The notes: generated by a model not told the origin, from the letters alone. A stretch of 30,997 bases of DNA from LC029 sp036676475 (GCA_036676475.1 JAKFCU010000057.1:1-30997); one strand, 5' to 3'. Counted from the first letter of the stretch, positions 21,715 through 29,870 are shown. Program-made: numbers and translations.

Positions 21715-22015
21715 TTCTTATTCCTCCTTGATGATCCAATTGTTTGTTGGTGGTAATTACCAATAGAAAGTATGTCCAGCCCTCAGTTATCCAATACACT
21801 TTGTTCAAAACAAACCTCGTTCTGTGATTCAGGATCCGTTTGCTAAGACTCCTAATCAATTCTTCATCATGAATTTGAAGGGTTCGCAATAGGATGATCA
21901 TATAAGCGTCTGTTTGCAGACTGCTCTCAAGGCAATACTTCCAGGAACCGTCGCGGTCTTGTTCTTTTCTTAATAAAGCAACCAAACGGCTTATTTCATC
22001 ATCAACTTTCTGCAT
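21689..22015 (-). pseudogene. N-terminal stub of a squalene-hopene/sporulenol cyclase gene
   Basis: ATG 22015, with GGGAG ten bases upstream, encodes 108 residues. Only the first 65 resemble the start of Bacillus cyclases: EISRLVALLRKEQDRDGSW, then DAYMIILLRTLQIHDEELIR and SLSKRIL. After that the frame reads unrelated sequence (NHRTRFVLNKVYWITEGW...), consistent with a frameshift followed by a large deletion. Full enzymes have about 620-650 residues. The frame runs into the ribosome site and start of the CotF-like gene. Functionally it is almost surely dead. Confidence 0.6.
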
Positions 22016-22068
22016 ACTAGTCGCTCCCTTTTTGGGGTTTGTATTGTTCCAGACAGGAGGGAAGGGTC

Positions 22069-23259
22069 ATGGAAGCAGAACGTCTAATCAAAAAGTGGAT
22101 TGAGGGCAGGCAGCTATCCAGACCTCCTTTGTCCCTGATTAAGCAAGAATTAAAGAAAAGATTAAAAGTCATGCAAAAAAGCGGGGGGGATCTGACAAAG
22201 CTGTCCTTGCAAGAGCAAAAACTTATCCATCAAATCAAAGAACGCACAAATAAGCTCAATATAAACAATGTAAGTCGAACCATGGCTTATCTCCATTTTT
22301 ACTTCCGGTACCCGGAAATCCATTGGTCTTTTCTGGGACATATGGTTTCCAGAAACGGTGGATGGAACATGACGGATTTAAAAGGAGAGTTGCTGAGTAG
22401 ACTCCTTTCTAAGAAGGAGCAGCAGGAATACTTCGATTTTCTTGAACGAGGAAATTGGCTCATTTTCCAAGATGTATTCCCTCAATTTTTACTATATGAG
22501 CAAAGTTTGAAGAGACAAACCAACTTATTTTATCTACTGCCTTATTTGCATGTATCCGTTTTTATGGAAGTAATATGGAATTACTGCTGGGAAAACCGCA
22601 ATCCTTACATACTGGCTATTGCACTGGTGATCAATGAACAAAGTTATTTAGAAAAAAGAGTCATTCAAAACCCTTACTTTAAAAAGACGGTATTAAAAAC
22701 ATTGGAATTTAAGATACAGGATTTTTTCCAGCTCAATCAGATACTTTTTCCTTGCTATCAGGAAGATGAGTTGGGGAGGGAGATTCAACCGCGATTGGTT
22801 GGGCAGACCCTTAATCAATTCGATTCTCTCCATCAGCGAATCTTATTGGGAAAAAGGCTGTATGCACTGTTGTTTCAACGTTCAGATATATTGAAAAGCG
22901 CTTTTTTGTGGACGAAAAAACGTGTTCATACCGGTTCCCGGAAAGATTATTGGCCGCACCTGTTTAACCAGGTAAATGAATCCCTGCCAGGAAGTCTATA
23001 CAAGCGCCGAACGGACAATTGTCAATTGCGACCAGGTATGTCTCGATTGTTTAGTCCTACCTTGATTCAGGCATGGAAAACGGTTCAGCATGCGGATGCT
23101 GAGATTGGAGATTGGTTTGAAGATTGGAGGGTGGTTCGATATTTTATTGATCTGGGTGAGCAAATCGATGGGGATATTAGTCAGGCTTACTGCAATACGT
23201 TAGAGAAAATGGAATTGGCCATTCTTGGTCAACAAAAGTTCTTCAGATTAGATCAATAG
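22069..23259 (+). CDS. DUF2515 protein (YppC-like)
   Basis: This encodes 396 residues and is soluble. I recognise the DUF2515 family of Bacillales through NNVSRTMAYLHFYFRYPEIHW, SFLGHMVSRNGGWNMTDLKG and FLERGNWLIFQDVFPQFLLYE. Members are typically 330-400 residues, and the function is unknown. ATG 22069 has AGGAGGGAAGGG directly upstream; the ATG at 22039 lacks one. The CBO0543-family gene follows after 11 bases, so they form an operon. It is divergent from the cyclase stub. Confidence 0.88.
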   Translation: MEAERLIKKWIEGRQLSRPPLSLIKQELKKRLKVMQKSGGDLTKLSLQEQKLIHQIKERTNKLNINNVSRTMAYLHFYFRYPEIHWSFLGHMVSRNGGWNMTDLKGELLSRLLSKKEQQEYFDFLERGNWLIFQDVFPQFLLYEQSLKRQTNLFYLLPYLHVSVFMEVIWNYCWENRNPYILAIALVINEQSYLEKRVIQNPYFKKTVLKTLEFKIQDFFQLNQILFPCYQEDELGREIQPRLVGQTLNQFDSLHQRILLGKRLYALLFQRSDILKSAFLWTKKRVHTGSRKDYWPHLFNQVNESLPGSLYKRRTDNCQLRPGMSRLFSPTLIQAWKTVQHADAEIGDWFEDWRVVRYFIDLGEQIDGDISQAYCNTLEKMELAILGQQKFFRLDQ

Positions 23260-23270
23260 AGGGGATAGAT

Positions 23271-23660
23271 ATGTACACCTATTTGCCGGTCATGATTTTT
23301 TCTTCCTTAGTAGGGACCTATGCTGACTTGATCATGGTAAAACAACAGTTTTATACATTTCCTGTCCGCCCCTTTCCACATCTATTTGAAATCAATGTTG
23401 CTTTTACACTGCTGTTGCTGCCAATAGGAACCGGACTCTTTATTTTTCTCATGGAACGTGTCGGGAACGCTCTGCGTACATTACTTATGCTTGTCTTGGG
23501 GCTGCTCATGCCACTTGTGGAACAATTCGCCGAAGATATGGGATGGTTTGTTCATACCCCTGAATGGAGTCATTCATATTCCTTTATTGGCTATATCTTT
23601 TTCCTTTATCTGATTTGGAAATCCCATTTGTTTATTTCTAGACAAAATCAATTTAATTAG
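23271..23660 (+). CDS. CBO0543-family membrane protein
   Basis: This encodes 129 residues with four membrane segments. The family motifs are GTYADLIMVKQQFYTFPVRP and FPHLFEINVAFTLLLLPIGT, then GWFVHTPEWSHSYSFIGYIF. CBO0543 proteins are common in spore-forming Firmicutes; no function is established. ATG 23271 follows GAGGGGAT, 11 bases after the DUF2515 stop, so the pair is co-transcribed. Confidence 0.85.
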   Translation: MYTYLPVMIFSSLVGTYADLIMVKQQFYTFPVRPFPHLFEINVAFTLLLLPIGTGLFIFLMERVGNALRTLLMLVLGLLMPLVEQFAEDMGWFVHTPEWSHSYSFIGYIFFLYLIWKSHLFISRQNQFN

Positions 23661-23837
23661 CATAATCCTTTTTGATAAGCCTCTTTTGGATAAAGTGATG
23701 AATCAGACAGATGGAGTATTACATAATGATCGTAGACGAGAGGAAACTTACCAAATTACGCTAACTTATAATTTAAGCATCATTAGTCCATATTATAAAG
23801 GTGCTTCAAGCACTACTATTTTAGGGGAGGTTATTTT

Positions 23838-24059
23838 ATGCCGAACACACCTAATGCACAAACTCCACAAGCACAGAACGTAGTAGCGGAAGCTCAAAAT
23901 GCTGTTAGCCAAGCACAGAACGCAGTAGAACAAGCTCAAGCTAGTGCAAATCCCCAGGCGATTCAATCTGCACAAGCACAACTAACTTCTGCCCAGGCAC
24001 AGCTCACACAAGCACAGATAACAGCTTCAGCAAACGCATCCGAGCAAGCACAAGGATAA
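23838..24059 (+). CDS. Small Ala/Gln-rich coiled-coil protein
   Basis: This encodes 73 residues, more than half Ala and Gln, with few charged residues. Internal repeats of the type AQNAV(S/E)QAQ and AQLT(S/Q)AQ give a long helical, heptad-like pattern (AEAQNAVSQAQNAVEQAQ, SAQAQLTSAQAQLTQAQ). ATG 23838 has AGGGGAGG seven bases upstream and the gene ends in its own terminator, so it is real. No signal peptide or membrane helix. Such low-complexity proteins occur among spore and stress proteins, but I know no exact family. Confidence 0.75.
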   Translation: MPNTPNAQTPQAQNVVAEAQNAVSQAQNAVEQAQASANPQAIQSAQAQLTSAQAQLTQAQITASANASEQAQG

Positions 24060-24081
24060 ATTAGAATGTACTAAAAACTTG

Positions 24082-24104
24082 GCTGTCCATTATGGACGGC
24101 TTTT
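24082..24104 (+). terminator. Terminator of the Ala/Gln-rich gene
   Basis: GCTGTCCA (24082-24089, first pair G-C) pairs with TGGACGGC (24093-24100) with a three-base loop, followed by TTTTCTTAT. Confidence 0.85.
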
Positions 24105-24269
24105 CTTATACTTATCGGAAAGTATTATACGCATAGAGCTATGCCAGTAGCTTTCTTATTTGGGGTACATCGGTATCGCATCAGGTCCATTGAATAAGTT
24201 GAGAAATTATGGAAATCATAACACCATATATTTTGAATGGATCCGTTTCCATTTTCTAAATATTTTCTT

Positions 24270-24712
24270 ACGTCAATGACTCGCCTTTGAAAAGGCGAGC
24301 TTGCGAGAGTCCAGCAGTACCAACGTGTTAAGCACTCCTGCCTTAAATTGACCTCTGCATCAGGGCAGATTGACAACTACCCAACTACAAGAGACATGCT
24401 CAAGTAGCCATTGGATTCTCCAGTTTATCTGTTGGCAGTACCCAAAGTTCCACACTCAACAGACGGTCGATATACGTTCAAAGTTTTACGGTTGCAACGA
24501 TTTTCTGCAACCAACCCCATACTTTGAGTTGTCAAAGTTCAAATGGAGTGCCTTTATCAACGGTTTTCTCCATAGGTAAATTATACTACAAAGAAAGGAG
24601 TATGGGCAGGCTTGGGTTAAGAGGTACAAAAACTTGATGAGGTCTACGACCCCACCGTTTTTTGTAGCGTCCATTCCTCCCCATCACTGAAGTGAGGGGT
24701 ATCCTGTCCGCT
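24270..24712 (+). mobile_element. Short non-autonomous IS200/IS605-type element with omega-like RNA but no iscB or tnpA
   Basis: The right end is typical of IS200/IS605 elements: an imperfect hairpin CCCCATCACT-GA-AGTGAGGGG (24679-24699) framed by CATTCCT and TATCCTG. The left part (24278-24600) is the structured HEARO-like RNA described separately. Between them, where iscB would begin (AAAGGAG at 24594-24600, ATG 24602), only a 12-codon frame remains and about 70 bases lead to the right end. So the gene was deleted internally while both ends stayed. The exact left boundary cannot be fixed by eye. Confidence 0.5.
24278..24600 (+). ncRNA. Structured RNA resembling the HEARO/IscB omega RNA
   Basis: The segment opens with GACTC closing a branch whose first hairpin is CTCGCCTTT/AAAGGCGAG (24280-24299) and whose return strand is GAGAGTCC. 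Next comes GTGTTAAGCACTCCTGCC (24325-24342), which I recall as a conserved block in HEARO RNAs upstream of IscB genes. CTCTGCATCAGGGCAGA follows. Near the 3' end GGTTGCA/TGCAACC nests inside CAAAGT/ACTTTG (about 24479-24535). It ends with an AAAGGAG ribosome site, as omega RNAs do just before iscB. The guide in such RNAs is the few bases at the 5' end. The family call is from memory and needs a covariance search. Confidence 0.45.
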
Positions 24713-24755
24713 TTTATCATGAAATGGTCCGAAAGAATAGGAGTGAAATGAAAAA

Positions 24756-26027
24756 ATGGATCAAATGATGTATTACATGAATAGTTTATGGGTCATGCTT
24801 TCCGCTACTTTAGTTATCCTTATGCTAGGCGGTTTTATTTTACTTGAGGTCGGATCGACGCGAATGAAGAATGCTGGCCATATTGCAGGCAAGACGATTT
24901 TTACATTTGGAGTTTCCTCTATAGTGTTCTGGGCGGTGGGGTTTGGCTTCATTTTCGGAGTTACAGGCAATTTTTTAGTAGGTCTTGGGGATTTTTTTTA
25001 TTCAGGTTATGAAAAAGCCGACTTGGCCCTTAATACTCCGGTATTCTTTTTATTCCAGCTTGCTTTTGCAGGTATTTCCTTAACCATTGCATTTGGAGGA
25101 TTTGCCGAGCGGGCGAAGCTGTCCGCATACCTTGTTTTTTCTGTTTTGTTCTCGGCGTTGGTGTATCCGGTTATCGCTCACTGGATTTGGGGTGGGGGAT
25201 GGCTGTCTGAGCATGGCAAACAGGATTTTGCCGGTTCTACCGTAGTCCATTTGACAGGGGCTATGGCGGCGTTAGCGGCAACGATCCTATTAAAGCCGAG
25301 AATCGGGAAATTCAACAAAGATGGTTCGGCCAATATGATATATGGACATAACCAGGTTTTTACGGCCTTAGGAGTATTATTGCTCTGGGTGGGGTGGTTT
25401 GGCTTTAACGCGGGCAGTACTTTATCCGTTGACGATGGTTTCTTTGGTTTTGTTGCACTCAATACCAACTTGGCAGCTGCAGCGGGAGCGATAAGTGCCC
25501 TTCTCCTCTCATGGATGGTTGTCGGAAAGTCGGATGTTCCCACCATGTTGAATGGGGCATTGGCTGGATTGGTAGCCATTACAGCATCCTGTGCTTTCGT
25601 TACACCCGGGGCAGCGGTTTTTATTGGATTTTTCGCGGGAATTCTTGTGTTTTACAGTATGAAGTTTTTTGATAAGGCTAAAATTGATGATCCGATCTAT
25701 GCGTTATCGGTTCACGGTGCTGCGGGGATCTGGGGGACATTGTCCACGGGTTTGTTTGCTACACCTGATTTAGCTGGTAAACTGGTTGGCTTGCCCGGAT
25801 TATTTTATGGGGGAGGGTTCACTCAGCTTGGTGTGCAAGCCATGGGGATCGTGGCTTGCGGAGCATACTCCTTTGCCGTTTCTTATATCATATTACTGAT
25901 CATGAAGAAGTTCCTGAACGGATTGCGGGTCAGCGAGGAAGAGGAAATCATAGGGTTGGATTTGAGTGAACATGGAAGTTATGGTTACCCGGAGCTTTTG
26001 AAGCAGAAGAACGCAGGTAGGGAATAA
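24756..26027 (+). CDS. Ammonium transporter (Amt)
   Basis: This encodes 423 residues with 11 membrane helices. Channel residues are present: the conserved D157 in KQDFAGSTVVH, the twin histidines H165 (VVHLTG) and H320 (SVHGAAGIWG), and the C-terminal regulatory tail GLRVSEEEEIIGLDLSEHGS that PII proteins contact. It takes up ammonium across the cytoplasmic membrane. AGGAG (24739-24743) is 12 bases from ATG 24756, but four bases from a six-codon frame (MKKWIK, 24748-24768) whose stop overlaps the in-frame ATGs at 24765/24768, so the true start may be 24765. No glnK gene follows; a DUF294 nucleotidyltransferase does, 25 bases on. Confidence 0.95.
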   Translation: MDQMMYYMNSLWVMLSATLVILMLGGFILLEVGSTRMKNAGHIAGKTIFTFGVSSIVFWAVGFGFIFGVTGNFLVGLGDFFYSGYEKADLALNTPVFFLFQLAFAGISLTIAFGGFAERAKLSAYLVFSVLFSALVYPVIAHWIWGGGWLSEHGKQDFAGSTVVHLTGAMAALAATILLKPRIGKFNKDGSANMIYGHNQVFTALGVLLLWVGWFGFNAGSTLSVDDGFFGFVALNTNLAAAAGAISALLLSWMVVGKSDVPTMLNGALAGLVAITASCAFVTPGAAVFIGFFAGILVFYSMKFFDKAKIDDPIYALSVHGAAGIWGTLSTGLFATPDLAGKLVGLPGLFYGGGFTQLGVQAMGIVACGAYSFAVSYIILLIMKKFLNGLRVSEEEEIIGLDLSEHGSYGYPELLKQKNAGRE

Positions 26028-26052
26028 TCCTGCTTTTGGGGGAAGGGTGGGT

Positions 26053-27033
26053 ATGGACCAATACGTTGATCAATATCAAGCACTTAAATATTATCGGGAT
26101 CGCCACATCATAAACCATGTTTCCAACCTGGATGCACTCAATCATTTTCACGATTTTATCATGGAAAGAGTTCTTCAAATTGCCTTGGATCGACTGAAGG
26201 AAGACAAGGGTCCACCACCAGCTTCCTTCTCTTGGTTTGTGATGGGCAGTGCAGGGAGGTCTGAACAAACCGCGGTCAGTGATCAAGATCACGGTCTACT
26301 TTATGAAGGAAACGGGGAAGAATGCAGGGATTATTTTTCCTCACTGGGGAAGGTAGTAACGGATGGGTTGCAAATAGCGGGGTATCCGTACTGCGAAGGG
26401 AAGGTGATGAGCTGTAATCCTTTATGGTGCAAATCGGAAGTGAAATGGAAAGACCAACTGATGGGATGGATGGAGGAGGAAAGCTGGGAATCCATTCGAT
26501 ACTTACTGATATTCTATGATGCCAGGGTTTTGGCAGGAAAAGAAGAGCCAGTCCAGATATTAAAACAAATGATCCTTCAATATATTGAAAGGTATCCGCA
26601 TTTTTTGCAGCGATTATTAGATAATACCATGCGAATAAAAAAGGGAGTAGGGCTATTCCATCAACTTCTGACGGAAACGCATGGTCCGCATAAAGGTTCT
26701 ATTCTGCTAAAGGAATGCGGTTTATTCCCTTATATTAATGCCGCCCGTATTCTGGCCATTAAGGAAAAGAAAACGGAACCGTCAACGTTGTCTCGCTTTG
26801 AACAATTGACCCAATATCCTCAATATGAACAAGAGCTGAGAAGGCAACAAGCCAATTTTCGTAAATTGCTGGATTATAAGCTTATGCAGGTTGAACATCA
26901 CAATGGCTACGATATGGCTCATTATCTTGACGTAAGCAAGCTGAATCGAAATCAAATCAGCGATTTGAAGCGGTTGTTGCTGGATGGAGTGAGGCTTCAT
27001 CGCTTCACGCAACGTGTAATCCAAAAAGGATGA
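26053..27033 (+). CDS. DUF294 nucleotidyltransferase (GlnD-like)
   Basis: This encodes 326 residues. The N-terminal part has the nucleotidyltransferase motif GSAGRSEQTAVSDQDHG (65-81; metal-binding D77 and D79), typical of DUF294 proteins related to the PII-uridylyltransferase GlnD. The second half is the helical DUF294_C substrate domain. The CBS and cyclic-nucleotide domains that often precede this module are absent. ATG 26053 follows GGAAGG; the GTG at 26047 overlaps that site. It sits 25 bases after amt and six bases before the exonuclease gene. A regulatory nucleotide transfer linked to nitrogen status is a reasonable inference, not shown. Confidence 0.85.
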   Translation: MDQYVDQYQALKYYRDRHIINHVSNLDALNHFHDFIMERVLQIALDRLKEDKGPPPASFSWFVMGSAGRSEQTAVSDQDHGLLYEGNGEECRDYFSSLGKVVTDGLQIAGYPYCEGKVMSCNPLWCKSEVKWKDQLMGWMEEESWESIRYLLIFYDARVLAGKEEPVQILKQMILQYIERYPHFLQRLLDNTMRIKKGVGLFHQLLTETHGPHKGSILLKECGLFPYINAARILAIKEKKTEPSTLSRFEQLTQYPQYEQELRRQQANFRKLLDYKLMQVEHHNGYDMAHYLDVSKLNRNQISDLKRLLLDGVRLHRFTQRVIQKG

Positions 27034-27039
27034 GAGAAC

Positions 27040-27771
27040 ATGGGATACGAGCCGATTATTCGCTTTATGAAACAACTGCAAGGAAAAATGAGATCCTCGC
27101 TATATGCTCCGTTACTGCCACAGACCAATCCTCAGCATTTTGCTTTTTTGAGACAACTGCAAAAGGAGTTGAAAGCGGAAGAAGGATTGATGATTCCGCT
27201 TAAGGAGCTAATAGTCGTTGTGTTTGACCTGGAGACAACCGGATTTTTCCCTGAGCAAGGAGACCAGATCTTATCTATCGGTGCCGTTAAAGTGAGAGGA
27301 GAGGAAGTTTTAGAGGGACAGACCTTTTATTCGCTGGTTCGCTGCGAAAGGGATCTGCCCATCACGATTAAGGAGTTAACAGGAATCACGGAAAAAGACG
27401 TATGGGGGGCTCCCGTTATTGCTGAAGTCCTAGTTCAATTCTTTGGATTTACCCGGAATCATATCCTAGTTGCCCATCATTCGAATCATGAAAAAAAATT
27501 TATGCAGCATGCTACCAGGCAAGTATTTGGCAGCACGTTTCAACATCGTGTGATCGATACTTCTTTTTTGATGCGGGTCGCCGAACCTAATCAAGTATTT
27601 GTTCGCCTGGAAGATTGTTGTTCCCGTTGCGGAATTGCGATTGAAAACCGGCACCATGCTTTGGGAGACGCAAAGTTGGCAGCGCGGTTATGGAGTGTCT
27701 ATTTGAAGAAAATTCGCGGCTTGGGATATAAAACGCTACAAGACGTGTATGAACATCTTGCAAAGTTGTAG
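27040..27771 (+). CDS. DnaQ-like DEDDh 3'-5' exonuclease
   Basis: This encodes 243 residues. About 55 residues precede the exonuclease fold. Active-site blocks: VVFDLETTG (D63, E65), LPITIKELTGI, ILVAHHSNHEKKFM, and HHALGDAKLAARLW (H205, D210). In the third block, where DnaQ-type enzymes have Asp (AHNAxFDxxF), this protein has Glu151 (HSNHEKKF), an acidic substitution known in some relatives. It would remove nucleotides from DNA or RNA 3' ends. It starts six bases after the DUF294 stop. DUF294-exonuclease gene pairs are a recurring arrangement in bacteria. Confidence 0.88.
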   Translation: MGYEPIIRFMKQLQGKMRSSLYAPLLPQTNPQHFAFLRQLQKELKAEEGLMIPLKELIVVVFDLETTGFFPEQGDQILSIGAVKVRGEEVLEGQTFYSLVRCERDLPITIKELTGITEKDVWGAPVIAEVLVQFFGFTRNHILVAHHSNHEKKFMQHATRQVFGSTFQHRVIDTSFLMRVAEPNQVFVRLEDCCSRCGIAIENRHHALGDAKLAARLWSVYLKKIRGLGYKTLQDVYEHLAKL

Positions 27772-27912
27772 TTGATAAGCAAAGATGGATTTTACGGTTT
27801 GAACGGCTTCTTGTACATCTGCTCCCATGGTTTTTCCTGCATTTATTTAAACGACTGTTTCGTCATTTTCCTTCTTTCAGCCAAACTTCTCAGTGTAAGT
27901 ACTCTTTTAGGG

Positions 27913-27949
27913 TATAATGGACAGATGGAGTTTACAAACGATATGGAGG
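27913..27949 (+). promoter_or_regulatory. -10 box and ribosome site for the helicase gene
   Basis: TATAAT lies at 27913-27918 without a good -35 partner. GGAGG is at 27945-27949, ten bases before the TTG start at 27960. The 188 bases after the exonuclease gene carry no terminator, so read-through from the amt operon is also possible. Confidence 0.45.
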
Positions 27950-27959
27950 CACAGTTAGA

Positions 27960-29870
27960 TTGAAAAATTATCCATTTGCATTTGACCCCACACAGCCGTT
28001 TATTCAGCAAGCCAGCGATTGGATAGCAGATGTGTTTTATGAAATATTGCCGGAAGCTGGCTTTGAAGTAAGAGATGAGCAGATCTATATGGCATTTCAA
28101 TTGGAACGGGCCTTTAGCAGGAACCAAACCATATTTGCCGAGGGCGGCGTAGGAACCGGCAAAACGTTAGTATATTTGTTATACGCGATTACCTATGCAC
28201 GATATACGAGAAAACCGGCTATCATTGCCTGTGCGGACGAATCCTTAATTGAGCAATTGGTCAAGCCGGAAGGTGATATCGCCAAACTTGCCCGTTACTT
28301 GAACCTGATGATCGATGCCAGGTTGGGCAAATCCCACGACCAGTATATTTGTTTAAATAAGCTGGATGAAGCCAGATCAGGGATGCAAGATGCGGATGGT
28401 TTCCGGGAGATTTATCAGGGGCTTCCGGAGTTTGTCCGTTCTCCAGATACTCTTCAATCATTTTATCCCTACGGGAACCGCAAAGATTATCCCGACATGA
28501 CGGATCAGCAATGGGGGAGATTGGGGTGGGATGTTTTTCAGGATTGCCATGTTTGCCCCCAACGCCACCGCTGTGGACTGACACTTTCCCGGGAATATTA
28601 CCGGAAGTCCGCGGATTTGATCATTTGCTCTCATGATTTCTATATGGAACATATTTGGACTTATGAGGCCAGACAGCGTGGTGGACAGCTGCCGTTATTG
28701 CCGGTACACAGCTCCGTCGTTTTTGATGAGGGACATTTGGTAGAGACGGCCGCGCAGAATGCGTTGACTTACAAATTGAAGCATACTCAGTTCGAAAGCA
28801 TCGTGATTCGTTTGCTGCAGGGAGAAATCCGTGAGTCTTTAGCTGTTGTGATCGAAGAAGCTATAGCGCAAAGCGAAACCCTATTTGCCTTACTCGACAA
28901 GAGCAGCCATAAAGTACCTGCCTCTGATCGCAGAGAAATAATGTGGGGTCAGGAGCTCATGCGAGAAGTCAACCGTTTTCGGGAACTGCTTGCCGCTATG
29001 GAAGAAGAGCTCGTGTTTGAAAGCGGATTGTTTACGTTGGACGCTTACCAGCTAAAGATCGTAGAAGAGCATTTGGAAATGATACAACTGGCATTGGGGT
29101 TATTTAGTCAGCCAGAGCTGCTCATTTCCTGGGTTACGGAAGATAAAGACGAGATTACATTCGTTATTATGCCAAAGAGGGTCAAAGAAGTGCTGAAGGA
29201 ACGTTTATTTTCCCAAAAAATGCCCATCGTGTTCTCTTCCGCGACTCTTTCCATCGATGGAACCTTTGAACATATGGCGCAAAGTCTCGGGATTGAAAGC
29301 TTCCTGTCGTTTTCCGTGCCTTCTCCCTACGATTATAGTCAGCAGATGAAAGTTAATATGTTCCCGGACAACCCCATGACGGATAAAATAAAATTGACGC
29401 TAAGTTTACTGCAGCAGTCGGAAGGAAGCGCATTGATTTTGTTCCCGTCCCAAGAGGAATTAATCCGATTCGAGCAGGACATTGCCGCCTATCCGGAATC
29501 AACGGCCTTTCGCTTTCTTTACGAAGGCTCTGCGGAAATTAGCCATCTGATCTCTGCATTCCAGAATGATGTGCACAGCATTCTTTGTGCAGTCAGCTTG
29601 TGGGAGGGATTGGATATTCCAGGAACTTCGCTTTCTCATGTGCTGATTTGGGCATTGCCATTTCCTCCGAATGATCCCCTGTTTGCCGCTAAACGAAAAG
29701 ATGCGAACCATCCTTTTGAAGAGGTGGACATGCCTTACATGCTGCTCCGATTGAAACAAGGAATCGGACGATTAATCCGCTCCCGCGAGGATCGGGGAAT
29801 GGTATCCATTTTGGGAAAAGAACTGAATCAAGAGGAGGTACGGGAGAAAGTGAATTCAATCCTACCTTAA
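27960..29870 (+). CDS. DinG/XPD-type superfamily 2 DNA helicase with Fe-S cluster
   Basis: This encodes 636 residues. Walker A is EGGVGTGKT (61-69). Four cysteines for a 4Fe-4S cluster are C131, C196, C199 and C205. The DEAH-type box reads DEGH (256-259), and motif VI is QGIGRLIRSRED (600-611). This is the XPD/DinG/YoaA group of 5'-3' helicases acting in DNA repair; YpvA of Bacillus is a likely relative. The start is TTG 27960, with GGAGG ten bases upstream. Bacillus DinG has an exonuclease fused to a helicase without Fe-S; here an exonuclease gene lies just upstream as a separate protein. Confidence 0.9.
   Translation: MKNYPFAFDPTQPFIQQASDWIADVFYEILPEAGFEVRDEQIYMAFQLERAFSRNQTIFAEGGVGTGKTLVYLLYAITYARYTRKPAIIACADESLIEQLVKPEGDIAKLARYLNLMIDARLGKSHDQYICLNKLDEARSGMQDADGFREIYQGLPEFVRSPDTLQSFYPYGNRKDYPDMTDQQWGRLGWDVFQDCHVCPQRHRCGLTLSREYYRKSADLIICSHDFYMEHIWTYEARQRGGQLPLLPVHSSVVFDEGHLVETAAQNALTYKLKHTQFESIVIRLLQGEIRESLAVVIEEAIAQSETLFALLDKSSHKVPASDRREIMWGQELMREVNRFRELLAAMEEELVFESGLFTLDAYQLKIVEEHLEMIQLALGLFSQPELLISWVTEDKDEITFVIMPKRVKEVLKERLFSQKMPIVFSSATLSIDGTFEHMAQSLGIESFLSFSVPSPYDYSQQMKVNMFPDNPMTDKIKLTLSLLQQSEGSALILFPSQEELIRFEQDIAAYPESTAFRFLYEGSAEISHLISAFQNDVHSILCAVSLWEGLDIPGTSLSHVLIWALPFPPNDPLFAAKRKDANHPFEEVDMPYMLLRLKQGIGRLIRSREDRGMVSILGKELNQEEVREKVNSILP

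Larger units (their letters stand above)
24110..24755. other. Gene-free region around the IS605-like relic
   Basis: The first 160 bases are AT-rich and hold no recognisable feature. The rest is the mobile-element relic (24270-24712) and the leader of the ammonium transporter gene. Several short frames cross this region on both strands, but none has a ribosome site or family likeness. Confidence 0.5.

Noticed and set aside
24370..24674. Short frames on both strands taken as transposase fragments
   Set aside because: They lie within the structured RNA, have no ribosome site and no recognisable transposase motif.
26047..26052. GTG start of the DUF294 gene at 26047
   Set aside because: It follows immediately on the ribosome site GGAAGG; ATG 26053 has proper spacing.
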